NCBI GenBank assembly: GCA_023429275.1
Contig: JAEYWB010000148.1
Coordinates: 1-15,215, forward strand
DNA: 15,215 nt
Direction of reading: 5' to 3'
DNA from: Planctomycetota bacterium
Lineage (GTDB): Bacteria; Planctomycetota; Planctomycetia; Planctomycetales; Planctomycetaceae
Each line of letters opens with the position of its first letter. Position 1 is the stretch's first letter. The position numbers were made by a program, and so were the translations under genes. This document shows positions 7,334 through 14,698 of this stretch, one piece after another. The notes under the pieces are model-generated. The model saw nothing but the letters and a program-made list of their open reading frames with translations, had not been told where the DNA came from and did not search any database.

Positions 7334-7436
7334 CAGATCTTCCACAAGTCACCTCATCTCGTACTCAGCAGTCCTCGAAACCAGGTTCCGTTGTCCGTCG
7401 CGGTCGAAGGGGTTCGGGCTCCATTCAGCAGGACAG

Positions 7437-7442
7437 ATTCTA
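7437..7442 (-). promoter_or_regulatory. Candidate -10 element (TAGAAT) before ptsH
   Basis: On the minus strand the sequence CCTAGAATCT contains TAGAAT, about 100 bases before the ptsH start. No good -35 is found 16-18 bases upstream, so the call rests on the -10 hexamer and on its identity with the motif in front of hpf. It lies in the 254-bp gap between ptsN and ptsH, which holds nothing else that I recognise. Confidence 0.25.
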
Positions 7443-7599
7443 GGTTTCCAGGTTCGTTGACTCTCCGGGAGTGGATGACTTCTCCGTCAGAAGGTTTCAG
7501 TGAGCCCATCGCCGGGCTCGTCGATCCGTCATCGTCGAAAGGCCTGCACCTTGGAAAAACGCCGGGTCGGAGCGATCGAGCCTGTCGTTCTGCGGCACT

Positions 7600-8070
7600 C
7601 TAGAACTGCTTCTCGTCCGCTTCCTGGAGCAGGTCCATGATGAGCTCGCGGCTCTTGGACTGCTTGAGGAAGTTGCAGAAGTCGTCGCTCTTGAGGTGCC
7701 GGGTGATGGTCTCCAGGGCGCGGAGATGGTCGCCGGGGCGATCCGGCGGGGAGATCAGCAGGAACACGATGTGGACGTCTTCCCCGTCAAGGCTTGCAAA
7801 TTCGAGGCCAGGCCCCGAGAGGGCCACGGTGGCGACCATGCCGTTGACGGAGGGGTGCTTCGTGTGCGGGACGGCGACACCGCGCCCGATCCCCGTCGAT
7901 CCGAGCTCCTCCCGCTTCATGATGGCGGCGGCAATCGCCTCCTCATGCTCGGCCGGAATCCGTCCCGCCGCCCGAAGGCTGGTGATGATCTCGCGGATTG
8001 CGGCTTCCTTGGTCGTGGCCTGAAGATCCGGCACGATCGCCTCGGACACGACAAACTCAGTCAGTTTCAT
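7600..8070 (-). CDS. ptsN: PTS EIIA protein, nitrogen-type (PtsN-like)
   Basis: The 156-residue product is a single PTS EIIA type-2 domain (mannitol/fructose/Ntr class). The phosphorylated histidine is His69 in [11 protein letters not shown], and the downstream [17 protein letters not shown] segment is the second conserved block of the domain. A stand-alone EIIA next to hpf is typical of EIIA-Ntr, a regulator that senses PTS phosphorylation (potassium and nitrogen control in Proteobacteria) rather than a transporter component. The ATG at 8070 has GGAG 8 bases upstream. The gene follows hpf by 67 + 62 bases (8071-8199) and precedes ptsH. A weak hairpin (CGGCAG/CTGCCG, 8139-8157) with a later T-run sits between hpf and ptsN and might reduce readthrough. 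Which targets it regulates here cannot be told. Confidence 0.9.
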   Translation of the reverse strand: MKLTEFVVSEAIVPDLQATTKEAAIREIITSLRAAGRIPAEHEEAIAAAIMKREELGSTGIGRGVAVPHTKHPSVNGMVATVALSGPGLEFASLDGEDVHIVFLLISPPDRPGDHLRALETITRHLKSDDFCNFLKQSKSRELIMDLLQEADEKQF

Positions 8071-8138
8071 TCGACACTCTCCAAACCTGCAGAACTCGTG
8101 CGGCCAAACGGTCTCTCAAATTGAAAAACACCTCTGCC

Positions 8139-8157
8139 CGGCAGAAACAGACTGCCG
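8139..8157 (-). terminator. Weak hairpin between hpf and ptsN
   Basis: A 6-bp stem CGGCAG/CTGCCG with a 7-base loop is followed on the minus strand, after ten bases, by GTGTTTTT. The distance between stem and T-run is larger than in standard terminators, so it may be a partial terminator, a processing hairpin or chance. Confidence 0.25.
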
Positions 8158-8199
8158 AAACCGCGCGAGCGCGCACTCCGCTCACTGCACCGCTGGCGA

Positions 8200-8532
8200 C
8201 TAGCCCCCGCTCATTGGGGTGTCGCGGCGATGATCCTGAAGCTTTTCCTTATACTTCTTGATCTGCTGTTCCATCTTATGCAGCGCCAGATCGAAAGCGG
8301 CCTGAACGTCCGCTTCGTCTTCCGTCGCCACAAAATTGTGCTTGTGCTCGGCATCCACCAGGATTTCGACCTTCACCCGGTGTTCCTTGGCCTTCTCGTC
8401 GCCGAAATCGACCGTCACGTTGATGGCGGTGACCCGTTCGAAGTAGGTGAGCAGCTTTTCCGACTTGCGAACGATGTACTCATGCGATGCGGGCTTCAAC
8501 GTCCCATGTCGCGAGGAGACTTGGATTTGCAC
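8200..8532 (-). CDS. hpf: Ribosome hibernation promoting factor (short HPF/RaiA family)
   Basis: HPF binds the decoding region of the 30S subunit in slow growth and promotes inactive ribosome dimers. From the GTG at 8532 the product is 110 residues and begins VQIQVSSRHG, aligning with the family N-terminus (MQIxIxGRH). The beta-alpha-beta core runs through AINVTVDFGDEKAKEHRVKVEILVD, with the second helix in EADVQAAFDLALHKMEQQIKKYKEK. The C-terminal extension of long HPFs is absent, so it is a short form. GAGG lies 5 bases before this GTG, which decides the start; the ATG at 8583 would add 17 atypical residues and has no ribosome binding site. It is the first gene of the hpf-ptsN-ptsH-ptsI row and has a good promoter at 8610-8637. 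Confidence 0.88.
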   Translation of the reverse strand: MQIQVSSRHGTLKPASHEYIVRKSEKLLTYFERVTAINVTVDFGDEKAKEHRVKVEILVDAEHKHNFVATEDEADVQAAFDLALHKMEQQIKKYKEKLQDHRRDTPMSGG

Positions 8533-8609
8533 ACTCACCTCGAATTTGGTGACTCCAGGGTGTCGGGACAGACTCCCCCCCATGGGGCCAATTCAATCCC
8601 AAACCCGCG

Positions 8610-8637
8610 ATTCTAGTTCCCGCCCCCGCACCGTCAA
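8610..8637 (-). promoter_or_regulatory. Sigma-70-type promoter for hpf-ptsN
   Basis: On the minus strand TTGACG (8637-8632, 5 of 6 to consensus) is followed after 16 bases by TAGAAT (8615-8610, 5 of 6). Transcription would start near 8603, giving a leader of about 70 bases before the GTG at 8532. This is one of the two best promoter matches in the window. It carries the CTAGAATC octamer seen in front of ptsH and ridA. Confidence 0.6.
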
Positions 8638-8741
8638 TCAAGATGTCCGCCCGCAGCGGCGGATGCAACCACGGCCTGCGTCGCAACCGGCGGATCAGGG
8701 GGAGCCCGTTCCGAAGTTTCTCATCGTGCCGGCGCGGCCCG

Positions 8742-10319
8742 TCACGACGGACGCATCAGCAGTTCCCGAGCCGTTTCGCGGATGCGGTCCAGCAGCCGCC
8801 GCAGATCCTCCGCACGAGTGAGCGGATTCATGACCACCGCCCGCATCGCCCCGACACCATCGATCGACGTCTGCACGAAGTAGAATTCGCCGCTCTCCAT
8901 GATCTTTCGGCGAATCTCCCGGTTCAGCAGCCCGACTCGCTCGGCCGGCCAGCCGGCGACTTCGGCGGGGGAATATCGAAAGACCACGATGTTGCACTGC
9001 GGATCGGCGAGGAGCTCGAAATCGCCGGCGTCCCGAATCCGCCCCGCCCAGTCCGCCGCCAGGTCGAACGTCTGCTCGACAAGATCGGCGAAGACCTGCG
9101 GACCGAGCAGGCTCCAGAGCCCCCAGATGGTGTAGGTCATCGCCCGCTTCGTGCACTCGAGCGTCAGAAGACCGTAGTCGAAATCCGCCATCCCGGGGGC
9201 GGAGGGGTCGTAAAGGTAAGGGGCCTCCTGGGCGAACGTGGCGAACCGGTGCTCCGGGTGGCGGTGGAACACGAACGCGCAAAGCGCCGGAGCGAACATC
9301 ATCTTGTGGGCGTCGCACAGAAAACTGTCGGCCCGTTCGAGTCCGTCGACCAGGTGACGAAACCGGGGGCTGAAGGCCGCAGCCCCCCCATGGGCGGCAT
9401 CGACATGGAGCCAGACGCCGTATTCCCGGCAGAGATCCGCAAGGGCCGGCAGCGGATCGAACGCCCCGGTCAGTGTCGTCCCGGCACACGCGACGACCGC
9501 CAGGACCGGAATCCCGTTCTCCCGATGATCGCGCAGGATGCACTGGAGCGCCGCCGGATCGATCCGCCGCTGCGCATCGAGCGGGAGTCGGACGACCCGT
9601 TCGGTTCCAAGTCCGAGGATCCCCGCCGCGCGGCTGATGCAGTAGTGGGCGTCACCATGCACCAGGACGACGGGAGGCACGGAGTCGTGAAACCCCCTCT
9701 TCCAGCTCTCGGGAAACCGGAGATTGCGTGCCGTGAGCAGGGCGGTCAGGTTTCCGAGTGATCCGCCATGGGTCGCAAAGCCAGTAAATCCTCCGGGAGG
9801 AAGCCCGAACATCCGCCCCATTTCGGTGACGAGAGCCGCTTCGACCGCTGTTGACCAGGGGCCCATCTCGTAGACCGCCGCTCCCTGGTTCGTCAATGAC
9901 GAAACGGCATCGAAGACCGATGCGAGCGGAGGAGGGGGAGCGACCTGATGGCCGACGTAGTTCCGGTGATGAAGATTGATTCCCCGGGCCAGAATGGTGT
10001 CAACGAGCTGGCGGAAGCGGAGCGCGGCCTCCTCCGCGGTGAGGCAAGGCGAGCTCGTCCCCGTCGTCATCCAGGCGGCGGCATCCCGCAGATTGTCCGT
10101 CGGCGCACGCCAGGGGAGGACCGGCCCGCTTGCCTCCTGGCTTGCCGCGAGATGTTCGGCAAACCGGTCCCCGAGATGCCTCAGAACCTCTCCCGCGAGG
10201 GCGGGCGAGTAGGCGAGTGCGATGCGGTCACGCGCGACCTGCCCGGCAGGACGAACATCGAGGTGGTTCGATGAGGAATCCACGGAGTGTGAGGCTGAAG
10301 AGGAGGGGACCGGGATCAT
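8742..10319 (-). CDS. Group II PLP-dependent amino acid decarboxylase
   Basis: The 525-residue protein has the fold-type I, group II decarboxylase pattern (aromatic amino acid, glutamate and diaminobutyrate decarboxylases). Visible PLP-site elements are THGGSLGNLTAL (184-195), the ring-stacking His225 in DAHYCISRA, Asp307 in HVDAAHGG and the Schiff-base lysine Lys339 in CDAHKMMFAPAL. The DAHKMM...PAL wording resembles diaminobutyrate/glutamate-decarboxylase-like members more than the aromatic ones (DPHKWL), but the substrate cannot be assigned. About 60 residues precede the conserved part. The start at 10319 is the only reasonable ATG; no strong ribosome binding site is visible. It stands alone: a terminator separates it from the upstream gene and hpf has its own promoter. 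No siderophore, polyamine or ectoine genes are adjacent to hint at the product amine. Confidence 0.85.
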   Translation of the reverse strand: MIPVPSSSASHSVDSSSNHLDVRPAGQVARDRIALAYSPALAGEVLRHLGDRFAEHLAASQEASGPVLPWRAPTDNLRDAAAWMTTGTSSPCLTAEEAALRFRQLVDTILARGINLHHRNYVGHQVAPPPPLASVFDAVSSLTNQGAAVYEMGPWSTAVEAALVTEMGRMFGLPPGGFTGFATHGGSLGNLTALLTARNLRFPESWKRGFHDSVPPVVLVHGDAHYCISRAAGILGLGTERVVRLPLDAQRRIDPAALQCILRDHRENGIPVLAVVACAGTTLTGAFDPLPALADLCREYGVWLHVDAAHGGAAAFSPRFRHLVDGLERADSFLCDAHKMMFAPALCAFVFHRHPEHRFATFAQEAPYLYDPSAPGMADFDYGLLTLECTKRAMTYTIWGLWSLLGPQVFADLVEQTFDLAADWAGRIRDAGDFELLADPQCNIVVFRYSPAEVAGWPAERVGLLNREIRRKIMESGEFYFVQTSIDGVGAMRAVVMNPLTRAEDLRRLLDRIRETARELLMRPS

Positions 10320-10358
10320 CCGGCGAGATCCACTCCGCGCGGAGCGGGGACGCCCGGA

Positions 10359-10364
10359 ATCATA
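10359..10364 (-). promoter_or_regulatory. Candidate -10 (TATGAT) for the decarboxylase
   Basis: TATGAT on the minus strand (5 of 6 to consensus) lies about 40 bases before the decarboxylase ATG, within the short gap after the upstream terminator. The -35 region is poor (CGCATG at the best spacing). Confidence 0.25.
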
Positions 10365-10399
10365 TCGAGCTGCCCCGCCCGCATGCGCATCAAAAGAAA

Positions 10400-10432
10400 C
10401 ACGGCGTCACGACGAGGGGTCGTGACGCCGTG
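10400..10432 (-). terminator. Intrinsic terminator after the squalene-cyclase-repeat gene
   Basis: A perfect 14-bp stem (CACGGCGTCACGAC and its complement) with a 5-base loop is followed on the minus strand by TTTCTTTTG. It starts 36 bases after the stop codon at 10468 and insulates the decarboxylase gene from the upstream one. Confidence 0.85.
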
Positions 10433-10467
10433 CAGGGCCCATCGTCGATCTCCCGGGCTGTGGCCGC

Positions 10468-11589
10468 CTACTTGCCCGCCTTCGGCAGAGCGATCTGCAG
10501 GGCGATCAGCGAGTAGCAGGTCGTCAGGTTCGGGTCCCCTTCCATGAATCGGTCGTTCTGGTTGACCCAGCTGCCATTCTCCTTCTGCAGCGAAATGACC
10601 TTCTCGGCGAGTTCCTTCCGCCAGTCGTGCTTCTTCCCGTCCGCGTCTTCGAACTCGTCCGAGCCGAGAACCTCGAGCGTCTTGGCGAAGGTCTGGTAGT
10701 AGTAGTAGAGCCCCCGATCTTCGAGACCCGGGTTCTCGTTCAGGCTGTAGTGCTTCTTGATCCACTCATGGGCCGCCTTGAACCGCGGGTCCTCCTTCGT
10801 GAGGCCGGCATAGACGTAGCTCTTGAGGCCGGCGTAGGTCATGCTGGCATACGAGCGTAGCCCCCCATCCGGATTCTTGCCGGCGACGGAGATCCCGCCG
10901 GCGGCAGGGGTGTAGAAGAAGCCGCCGTCATTGACGAGCGCGGCGAACGGCGTCGTGTTGTGCTCGCTCTCGAGGTTCTGCGAACGGGAGACGAAGACCA
11001 GTGCCCGCTGGACGGCCGGATCGTCCGACTTGGCTCCGGCGGCCTTGAGGGCGTCGAGGAAGAACGTCGTGTTCGACAGATCCGGTCGGGCGCTACGGCC
11101 GTAACCCGCGCCGCCGTAGTTCGGCGACGACTCGTCCACCTTGTTTTCCGCCCCGCCCCACTGCAGCCCCCGCAGGAAGCCGGCCGCGGATTCGATCGTC
11201 TTCGTGTACTTGCCGTCGGCGTTCGCCGCTTCGAGGGCCATCAGGGCGATGGCGGTTTCGTAGTTCTTGTGAAACGTCCCTTCGCGATAGATGCCGCCGT
11301 CTTCGCGTTTGAGCCCTTCGAGGACCTTGAGCCCCTTCTGGACGACAGGGTCGGACGGAGCGACTCCGGTCTTGAGAAGGGCATAGACGCACATCGCTGT
11401 GATGCCGGGCTGTTCGGGAGTCGTCCAGGTGCCGTCTTCCGCCTGAGACGACTTGAGGAACTTCACCCCTTTGTCGATCGCGGCCTTCGTGGCGGCCGGA
11501 TCGGGTCCCGCCGCGCGAGCCGACGGAAGTCCACTGGCGAGGACCCCCAACACGAGAAGGCGGAGAAACGAAGCGCGCGACAGCAACAT
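10468..11589 (-). CDS. Secreted squalene-cyclase/prenyltransferase-repeat protein
   Basis: The 373-residue protein begins with a Sec signal peptide (about residues 1-27, with cleavage near SARA-AG) and is then an alpha/alpha-toroid repeat protein of the prenyltransferase/squalene-oxidase repeat class. Repeat hallmarks are SSQAEDGTW (48-55), LKREDGGIY (93-101), LSNTTFFLDAL (171-181) and SLQKENGSW (333-341). The DxDD motif that squalene-hopene cyclases need for catalysis is not seen, so a cyclase activity should not be assumed. Such exported proteins are numerous in Planctomycetes and their role is unknown; a structural or carbohydrate/peptide-binding role in the periplasm is only a guess. The ATG at 11589 is supported by the signal peptide; the ribosome binding site is weak (GGACACGACC). 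It is a single-gene unit with its own terminator and a possible promoter. Confidence 0.88.
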   Translation of the reverse strand: MLLSRASFLRLLVLGVLASGLPSARAAGPDPAATKAAIDKGVKFLKSSQAEDGTWTTPEQPGITAMCVYALLKTGVAPSDPVVQKGLKVLEGLKREDGGIYREGTFHKNYETAIALMALEAANADGKYTKTIESAAGFLRGLQWGGAENKVDESSPNYGGAGYGRSARPDLSNTTFFLDALKAAGAKSDDPAVQRALVFVSRSQNLESEHNTTPFAALVNDGGFFYTPAAGGISVAGKNPDGGLRSYASMTYAGLKSYVYAGLTKEDPRFKAAHEWIKKHYSLNENPGLEDRGLYYYYQTFAKTLEVLGSDEFEDADGKKHDWRKELAEKVISLQKENGSWVNQNDRFMEGDPNLTTCYSLIALQIALPKAGK

Positions 11590-11645
11590 GGTCGTGTCCA
11601 GACGGGAAGGCGATGAGAGAGCCGCAGCGAGGCGGCCGACCGGAT

Positions 11646-11674
11646 ATCGTAAAGCAGCGACTATGCCGATCCAA
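11646..11674 (-). promoter_or_regulatory. Candidate promoter for the squalene-cyclase-repeat gene
   Basis: On the minus strand TTGGAT (11674-11669) and TACGAT (11651-11646) are separated by 17 bases. Each hexamer is a moderate match (3 of 6 and 4 of 6). The start site would fall about 50 bases before the ATG. Confidence 0.3.
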
Positions 11675-11752
11675 TTGCTCGAGCTTCGCCACGCAATTCC
11701 CGCGGTGTCCGATCGTAGGAACCGCTCACGTCCGCGCAGTTTCTGGCCGAGA

Positions 11753-11769
11753 TGGCGACATTTTCGCCA
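11753..11769 (-). terminator. Hairpin downstream of the BRCT-MerR-TPR gene
   Basis: A 6-bp stem (TGGCGA/TCGCCA, 5-base loop) lies 64 bases after the stop codon of the gene at 11833. Outer GGCC/GGCC tracts may extend it. There is no T-tract, so termination is uncertain. Confidence 0.2.
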
Positions 11770-11832
11770 CCCTGGCCGGTCTTCAGGTTCCGGACGTCCC
11801 GTTGTTCCGGGATGCGAAGGTCGGCAGGCCGG

Positions 11833-13098
11833 TCAGTGATTCAGTCCCGAGCCGAGGGCCGCTTCCAGCTGTTGACGGGCAATGTCGGCCGAGGGGCCGC
11901 GTGAATGGCGACGGAGATATTCAGTCCAGTGCGGGACCGCCTCCGCCGGCCGACCAAGCTCGGCCAGAGTTTCCGCCTTGTGAAAATGGGCGTCGGGATA
12001 CTCGGCGTGCACGTCGAGCGCGATCTCGAAGGCGACAAGCGCCGACTGCGGCTCGCCCAGTTCGCGATGCAGACAGCCGATCTGCGTCCAGGCCTCGACG
12101 TATTCGTGGTCCTGCTCGACCGTCATGTAATACCGCTCGAGGGCCCCGCGCGTGTTGTTAAGCCGGTACAGACACTCCGCGAGATGGAACTGCGTCTCGG
12201 GAGCCCGCGGCTCGTTCATGAGGCTCATGCGGTAGGCCTCGATCGCCTCCTGCACCCGCCCTTCGTCGTAGAGCCGGCACCCGACATCGAACCAGTCTCG
12301 CGAGGTGCGGGCCTCCACCGCCTCCTTGCGGGGCTCGAACCGGATCGTCGCCGGGGTGGCCTCCTCGGCGACGGTTTCGTCCTCCGTCTCGGGAGCTGGC
12401 GTCTCCGTGCACCCGTCGAAGTCGAACACCCGCTGGTTGCGGGCCGGATCGACGAGGCCGTGCCGGTCGCGAACCACGACGCGGCAATGCCGAGCGAGGA
12501 TTTCGAGCTGTTCCAGCGGGCGGAGATCCCCGCGCTGCACCGAGGGGAGCCGCTGCAGCCCCTCCTCGAGCGACTTTCGCGAAACACCCGCCTGGAGAAG
12601 GTCCGAAAGCTTCCGGGCGCTCGTGACTTCCTGAAAGTCGAAGTACGGGAGCCGGTAAACCCGCTTCACCGGTCGGATCAGGCCGGCCCGCTCCCATCCC
12701 CGGATGACCGGGACGCTCACATCGAGGAGCTGCGAGAGCATTGCCGGTGTGTAGAGGCGGTGAGCTTCGTCCCGTTCCTGTGGATGGCCAAGCAGCTTCA
12801 GCCACTCGGTCTCGGTCAGGAACCGGATCTGGGCTCCCTCGGCCCGCCACCGCTCCGCCTGCTGGAATTTGACGGACGGTTCGCCGTTGTCATCGAGCGG
12901 CCAGCCTTCTTCTCCGACGACGAGGAGCGTCGTCTGCCGGCTCACATGCTCGTGAGGGGTTCCACCATGCTCGACCGCGAGTCGGGCCGCCTCGTCGTGC
13001 GTCATGGACGCGAGGGTGCCGGTAAACGCCAGGACCTCCCCTTCCAGGCCGCGCGGCCTGGCGAGCGTCGATCGGGAGGCGGGAGAGGCGGAGGACAA
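11833..13098 (-). CDS. BRCT - MerR-type HTH - TPR protein
   Basis: The 421-residue protein combines three parts. Residues about 19-103 are a BRCT domain of the bacterial DNA-ligase type (EVLAFTGTLASMTHDEAARL, then GG in EHGGTPHEHVSRQTTLLVVG). Residues about 116-182 are a MerR-like winged helix (YTPAMLSQLLDVSVPVIRGW followed by ERAGLIRP and YFDFQEVTSARKL). After a linker rich in acidic residues and Thr come about four TPR units at 267-402 (helix pairs such as DEGRVQEAIEAYRMSL and GEPQSALVAFEIALDV). TPRs mediate protein contacts, MerR modules bind DNA and BRCT domains bind DNA ends or phosphoproteins, so a DNA-associated regulator or adaptor is plausible; the function is not known. The start is uncertain: TTG at 13098 is the first usual start, and the frame is open further upstream. 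The next ATG would cut into the BRCT domain. It is divergent from glyA. Confidence 0.85.
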   Translation of the reverse strand: MSSASPASRSTLARPRGLEGEVLAFTGTLASMTHDEAARLAVEHGGTPHEHVSRQTTLLVVGEEGWPLDDNGEPSVKFQQAERWRAEGAQIRFLTETEWLKLLGHPQERDEAHRLYTPAMLSQLLDVSVPVIRGWERAGLIRPVKRVYRLPYFDFQEVTSARKLSDLLQAGVSRKSLEEGLQRLPSVQRGDLRPLEQLEILARHCRVVVRDRHGLVDPARNQRVFDFDGCTETPAPETEDETVAEEATPATIRFEPRKEAVEARTSRDWFDVGCRLYDEGRVQEAIEAYRMSLMNEPRAPETQFHLAECLYRLNNTRGALERYYMTVEQDHEYVEAWTQIGCLHRELGEPQSALVAFEIALDVHAEYPDAHFHKAETLAELGRPAEAVPHWTEYLRRHSRGPSADIARQQLEAALGSGLNH

Positions 13099-13176
13099 CG
13101 GAATGGATCCCAGGGGGAGGCTTGAATCGCCAAGGATTGATGCGAAGGGCCGATCTCTCGAGCCGCGCCGATCTCG

Positions 13177-13204
13177 TTGGCTTCCGACTCCCCGTCACTA
13201 TAAA
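13177..13204 (+). promoter_or_regulatory. Promoter for glyA
   Basis: TTGGCT (13177-13182) and TATAAA (13199-13204) are separated by 16 bases. A start near 13211 gives a leader of about 100 bases. The palindromic ACTATAAAGT context also offers TATAGT on the minus strand towards the divergent BRCT gene, but no matching -35 is present in that direction. Confidence 0.5.
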
Positions 13205-13312
13205 GTCTCCTCCTGTCCGTTGCCGGTCCGGCGATGAAAACTCCGTTGGATCGGCCCCGATATGCTCCGATCGGGCGGTTTGCCCGAAGTCTCGCCAGCG
13301 AAAGCGTTTGCC

Positions 13313-14569
13313 ATGAGTTCCGCCGTTCCCTCGCCTCTGCAGCAGGCTGATCCCGCCGTCTGGAACTCGATCCTCCGGGAGCAGACCCGACAGAAAGAGG
13401 GTCTCGAGCTGATCGCGTCGGAGAACTACACGAGCGCCGCGATCCAGCAGGCGGCGGGGACCGTCCTCACGAACAAGTACGCCGAAGGGTACCCGGGACG
13501 CCGCTACTACGGCGGCTGCGAGTTCGTCGACGAGATCGAGTCCCTCGCCCGCTCCCGGGCGTGTGAACTGTTCGGCTCCGAGCATGCCAACGTTCAGCCG
13601 CACGCCGGCTCGCAGGCCAACATGGCGGCCTACATGTCGGTCCTCAACGTCGGCGACACCATTTTGGCGATGGACCTCGCTCACGGGGGGCACCTGACGC
13701 ACGGGATGGCGCTGAATTTCTCCGGAAAGCTCTACAACTTCATTCACTACGGCGTCCGCAAGGACAATCACCGCATCGACTTCGACCAGGTCCAGGCTCT
13801 CGCCCAGCAGCACAAGCCGAAGATGATCGTCGCCGGGGCGAGCGCCTACCCCCGCGAGATCGACCATCCGAAGTTCGCCGAGATCGCCCAGTCGATCGGG
13901 GCCTACTTCATGGTCGACATGGCCCATTACTCGGGGCTCGTCGCCGGGGGCATGCACAACAACCCGGTCAAGGTCGCCGACTTCGTCACGACGACGACCC
14001 ACAAGACCCTCCGCGGACCGCGCTCGGGGATCGTCCTCTGCCGCGAGAAGTTCGCCAAGGAGGTCGACAAGACGGTGTTCCCCGGCCTCCAGGGGGGCCC
14101 GCTGATGCACATCATTGCCGCCAAGGCGGTCTGCTTCGGCGAGGCACTTCAGCCCTCGTTCAAGGAGTACGCGAAGCAGGTTGTCGCCAACGCCAAGACG
14201 CTCGCCGAGACGCTGATGTCGGGCGGGATCACGCTCGCCTCGGGGGGGACGGACAATCACCTGATGCTTTGCGACGTCACGTCGATCGGCCTCTCGGGCA
14301 AGATCGCCGAGCACGCTCTCGACAAGGCGGGGATCACGGTCAACAAGAACATGATCCCCTACGACCAGCGGAAGCCGCTCGACCCGAGCGGGATCCGCAT
14401 CGGCACGCCCGCCCTGACGACCCGGGGGATGAAGGAAGCCGAAATGAAGAAGGTCGGCGCGTGGATCCTCACCGCCCTCAAGGCTCCGGAGGACGCCGCC
14501 CACCTCGAGAAGATCCGCCTGGAGATCGCCGAGTTCGCCACGGCATTTCCGGTGCCAGGGATCGGGTAG
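13313..14569 (+). CDS. glyA: Serine hydroxymethyltransferase
   Basis: The enzyme converts serine and tetrahydrofolate to glycine and 5,10-methylene-tetrahydrofolate in the cytoplasm and is the main source of one-carbon units. From the ATG at 13313 it has 418 residues, the usual length. Diagnostic motifs are [10 protein letters not shown] (32-41), [15 protein letters not shown] (54-68), PHAGSQAN (96-103), Asp202 in [13 protein letters not shown] and the PLP lysine Lys231 in [14 protein letters not shown]. All expected catalytic residues are present. An upstream ATG at 13262 would add 17 residues without family support; neither start has a strong Shine-Dalgarno site. The gene is a single unit, divergent from the BRCT gene, and ends before a long palindrome. 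Confidence 0.96.
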   Translation: MSSAVPSPLQQADPAVWNSILREQTRQKEGLELIASENYTSAAIQQAAGTVLTNKYAEGYPGRRYYGGCEFVDEIESLARSRACELFGSEHANVQPHAGSQANMAAYMSVLNVGDTILAMDLAHGGHLTHGMALNFSGKLYNFIHYGVRKDNHRIDFDQVQALAQQHKPKMIVAGASAYPREIDHPKFAEIAQSIGAYFMVDMAHYSGLVAGGMHNNPVKVADFVTTTTHKTLRGPRSGIVLCREKFAKEVDKTVFPGLQGGPLMHIIAAKAVCFGEALQPSFKEYAKQVVANAKTLAETLMSGGITLASGGTDNHLMLCDVTSIGLSGKIAEHALDKAGITVNKNMIPYDQRKPLDPSGIRIGTPALTTRGMKEAEMKKVGAWILTALKAPEDAAHLEKIRLEIAEFATAFPVPGIG

Positions 14570-14599
14570 GTCACCGCTTCGCCAGGCGAACAACAGAGT

Positions 14600-14662
14600 T
14601 TTGCCACAGAGGCCTCAGAGGACACAGAGTTTCTCTGAGGCCTCTGTGCACTCTGTGGCAAA
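14600..14662. terminator. Long palindrome between glyA and the ATPase gene
   Basis: CACAGAGGCCTCAGAG (14605-14620) and its perfect complement CTCTGAGGCCTCTGTG (14633-14648) form a 16-bp stem with a 12-base loop. A further pairing, TTTGCCACAGAG (14600-14611) with CTCTGTGGCAAA (14651-14662), competes with it. The position between two convergent genes suggests a bidirectional terminator, although no T-tract follows. The CACAGAG wording resembles short dispersed repeats known from many environmental genomes, so it may instead be a repeat element. Confidence 0.5.
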
Positions 14663-14698
14663 GCTGCTTTCATCTTTCAGGCTGCGATCGGTCACGAA

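Noticed and set aside
8643..9761. 372-codon open frame on the plus strand opposite the decarboxylase
   Set aside because: The minus-strand gene carries the PLP motifs; the antisense frame is Arg/Pro-rich with no recognised domain.
11662..11832. Open minus-strand frame after the BRCT gene
   Set aside because: It is open for about 55 codons but has no start codon or ribosome binding site and no recognisable domain; treated as intergenic DNA.
11905..13125. 406-codon open frame on the plus strand opposite the BRCT gene
   Set aside because: The minus strand shows clear BRCT, HTH and TPR patterns; this frame has none.
12890..14593. 567-codon open frame on the minus strand opposite glyA
   Set aside because: glyA on the plus strand has all family motifs; the antisense frame has the same Asp/Arg/Val-rich composition and no domain.
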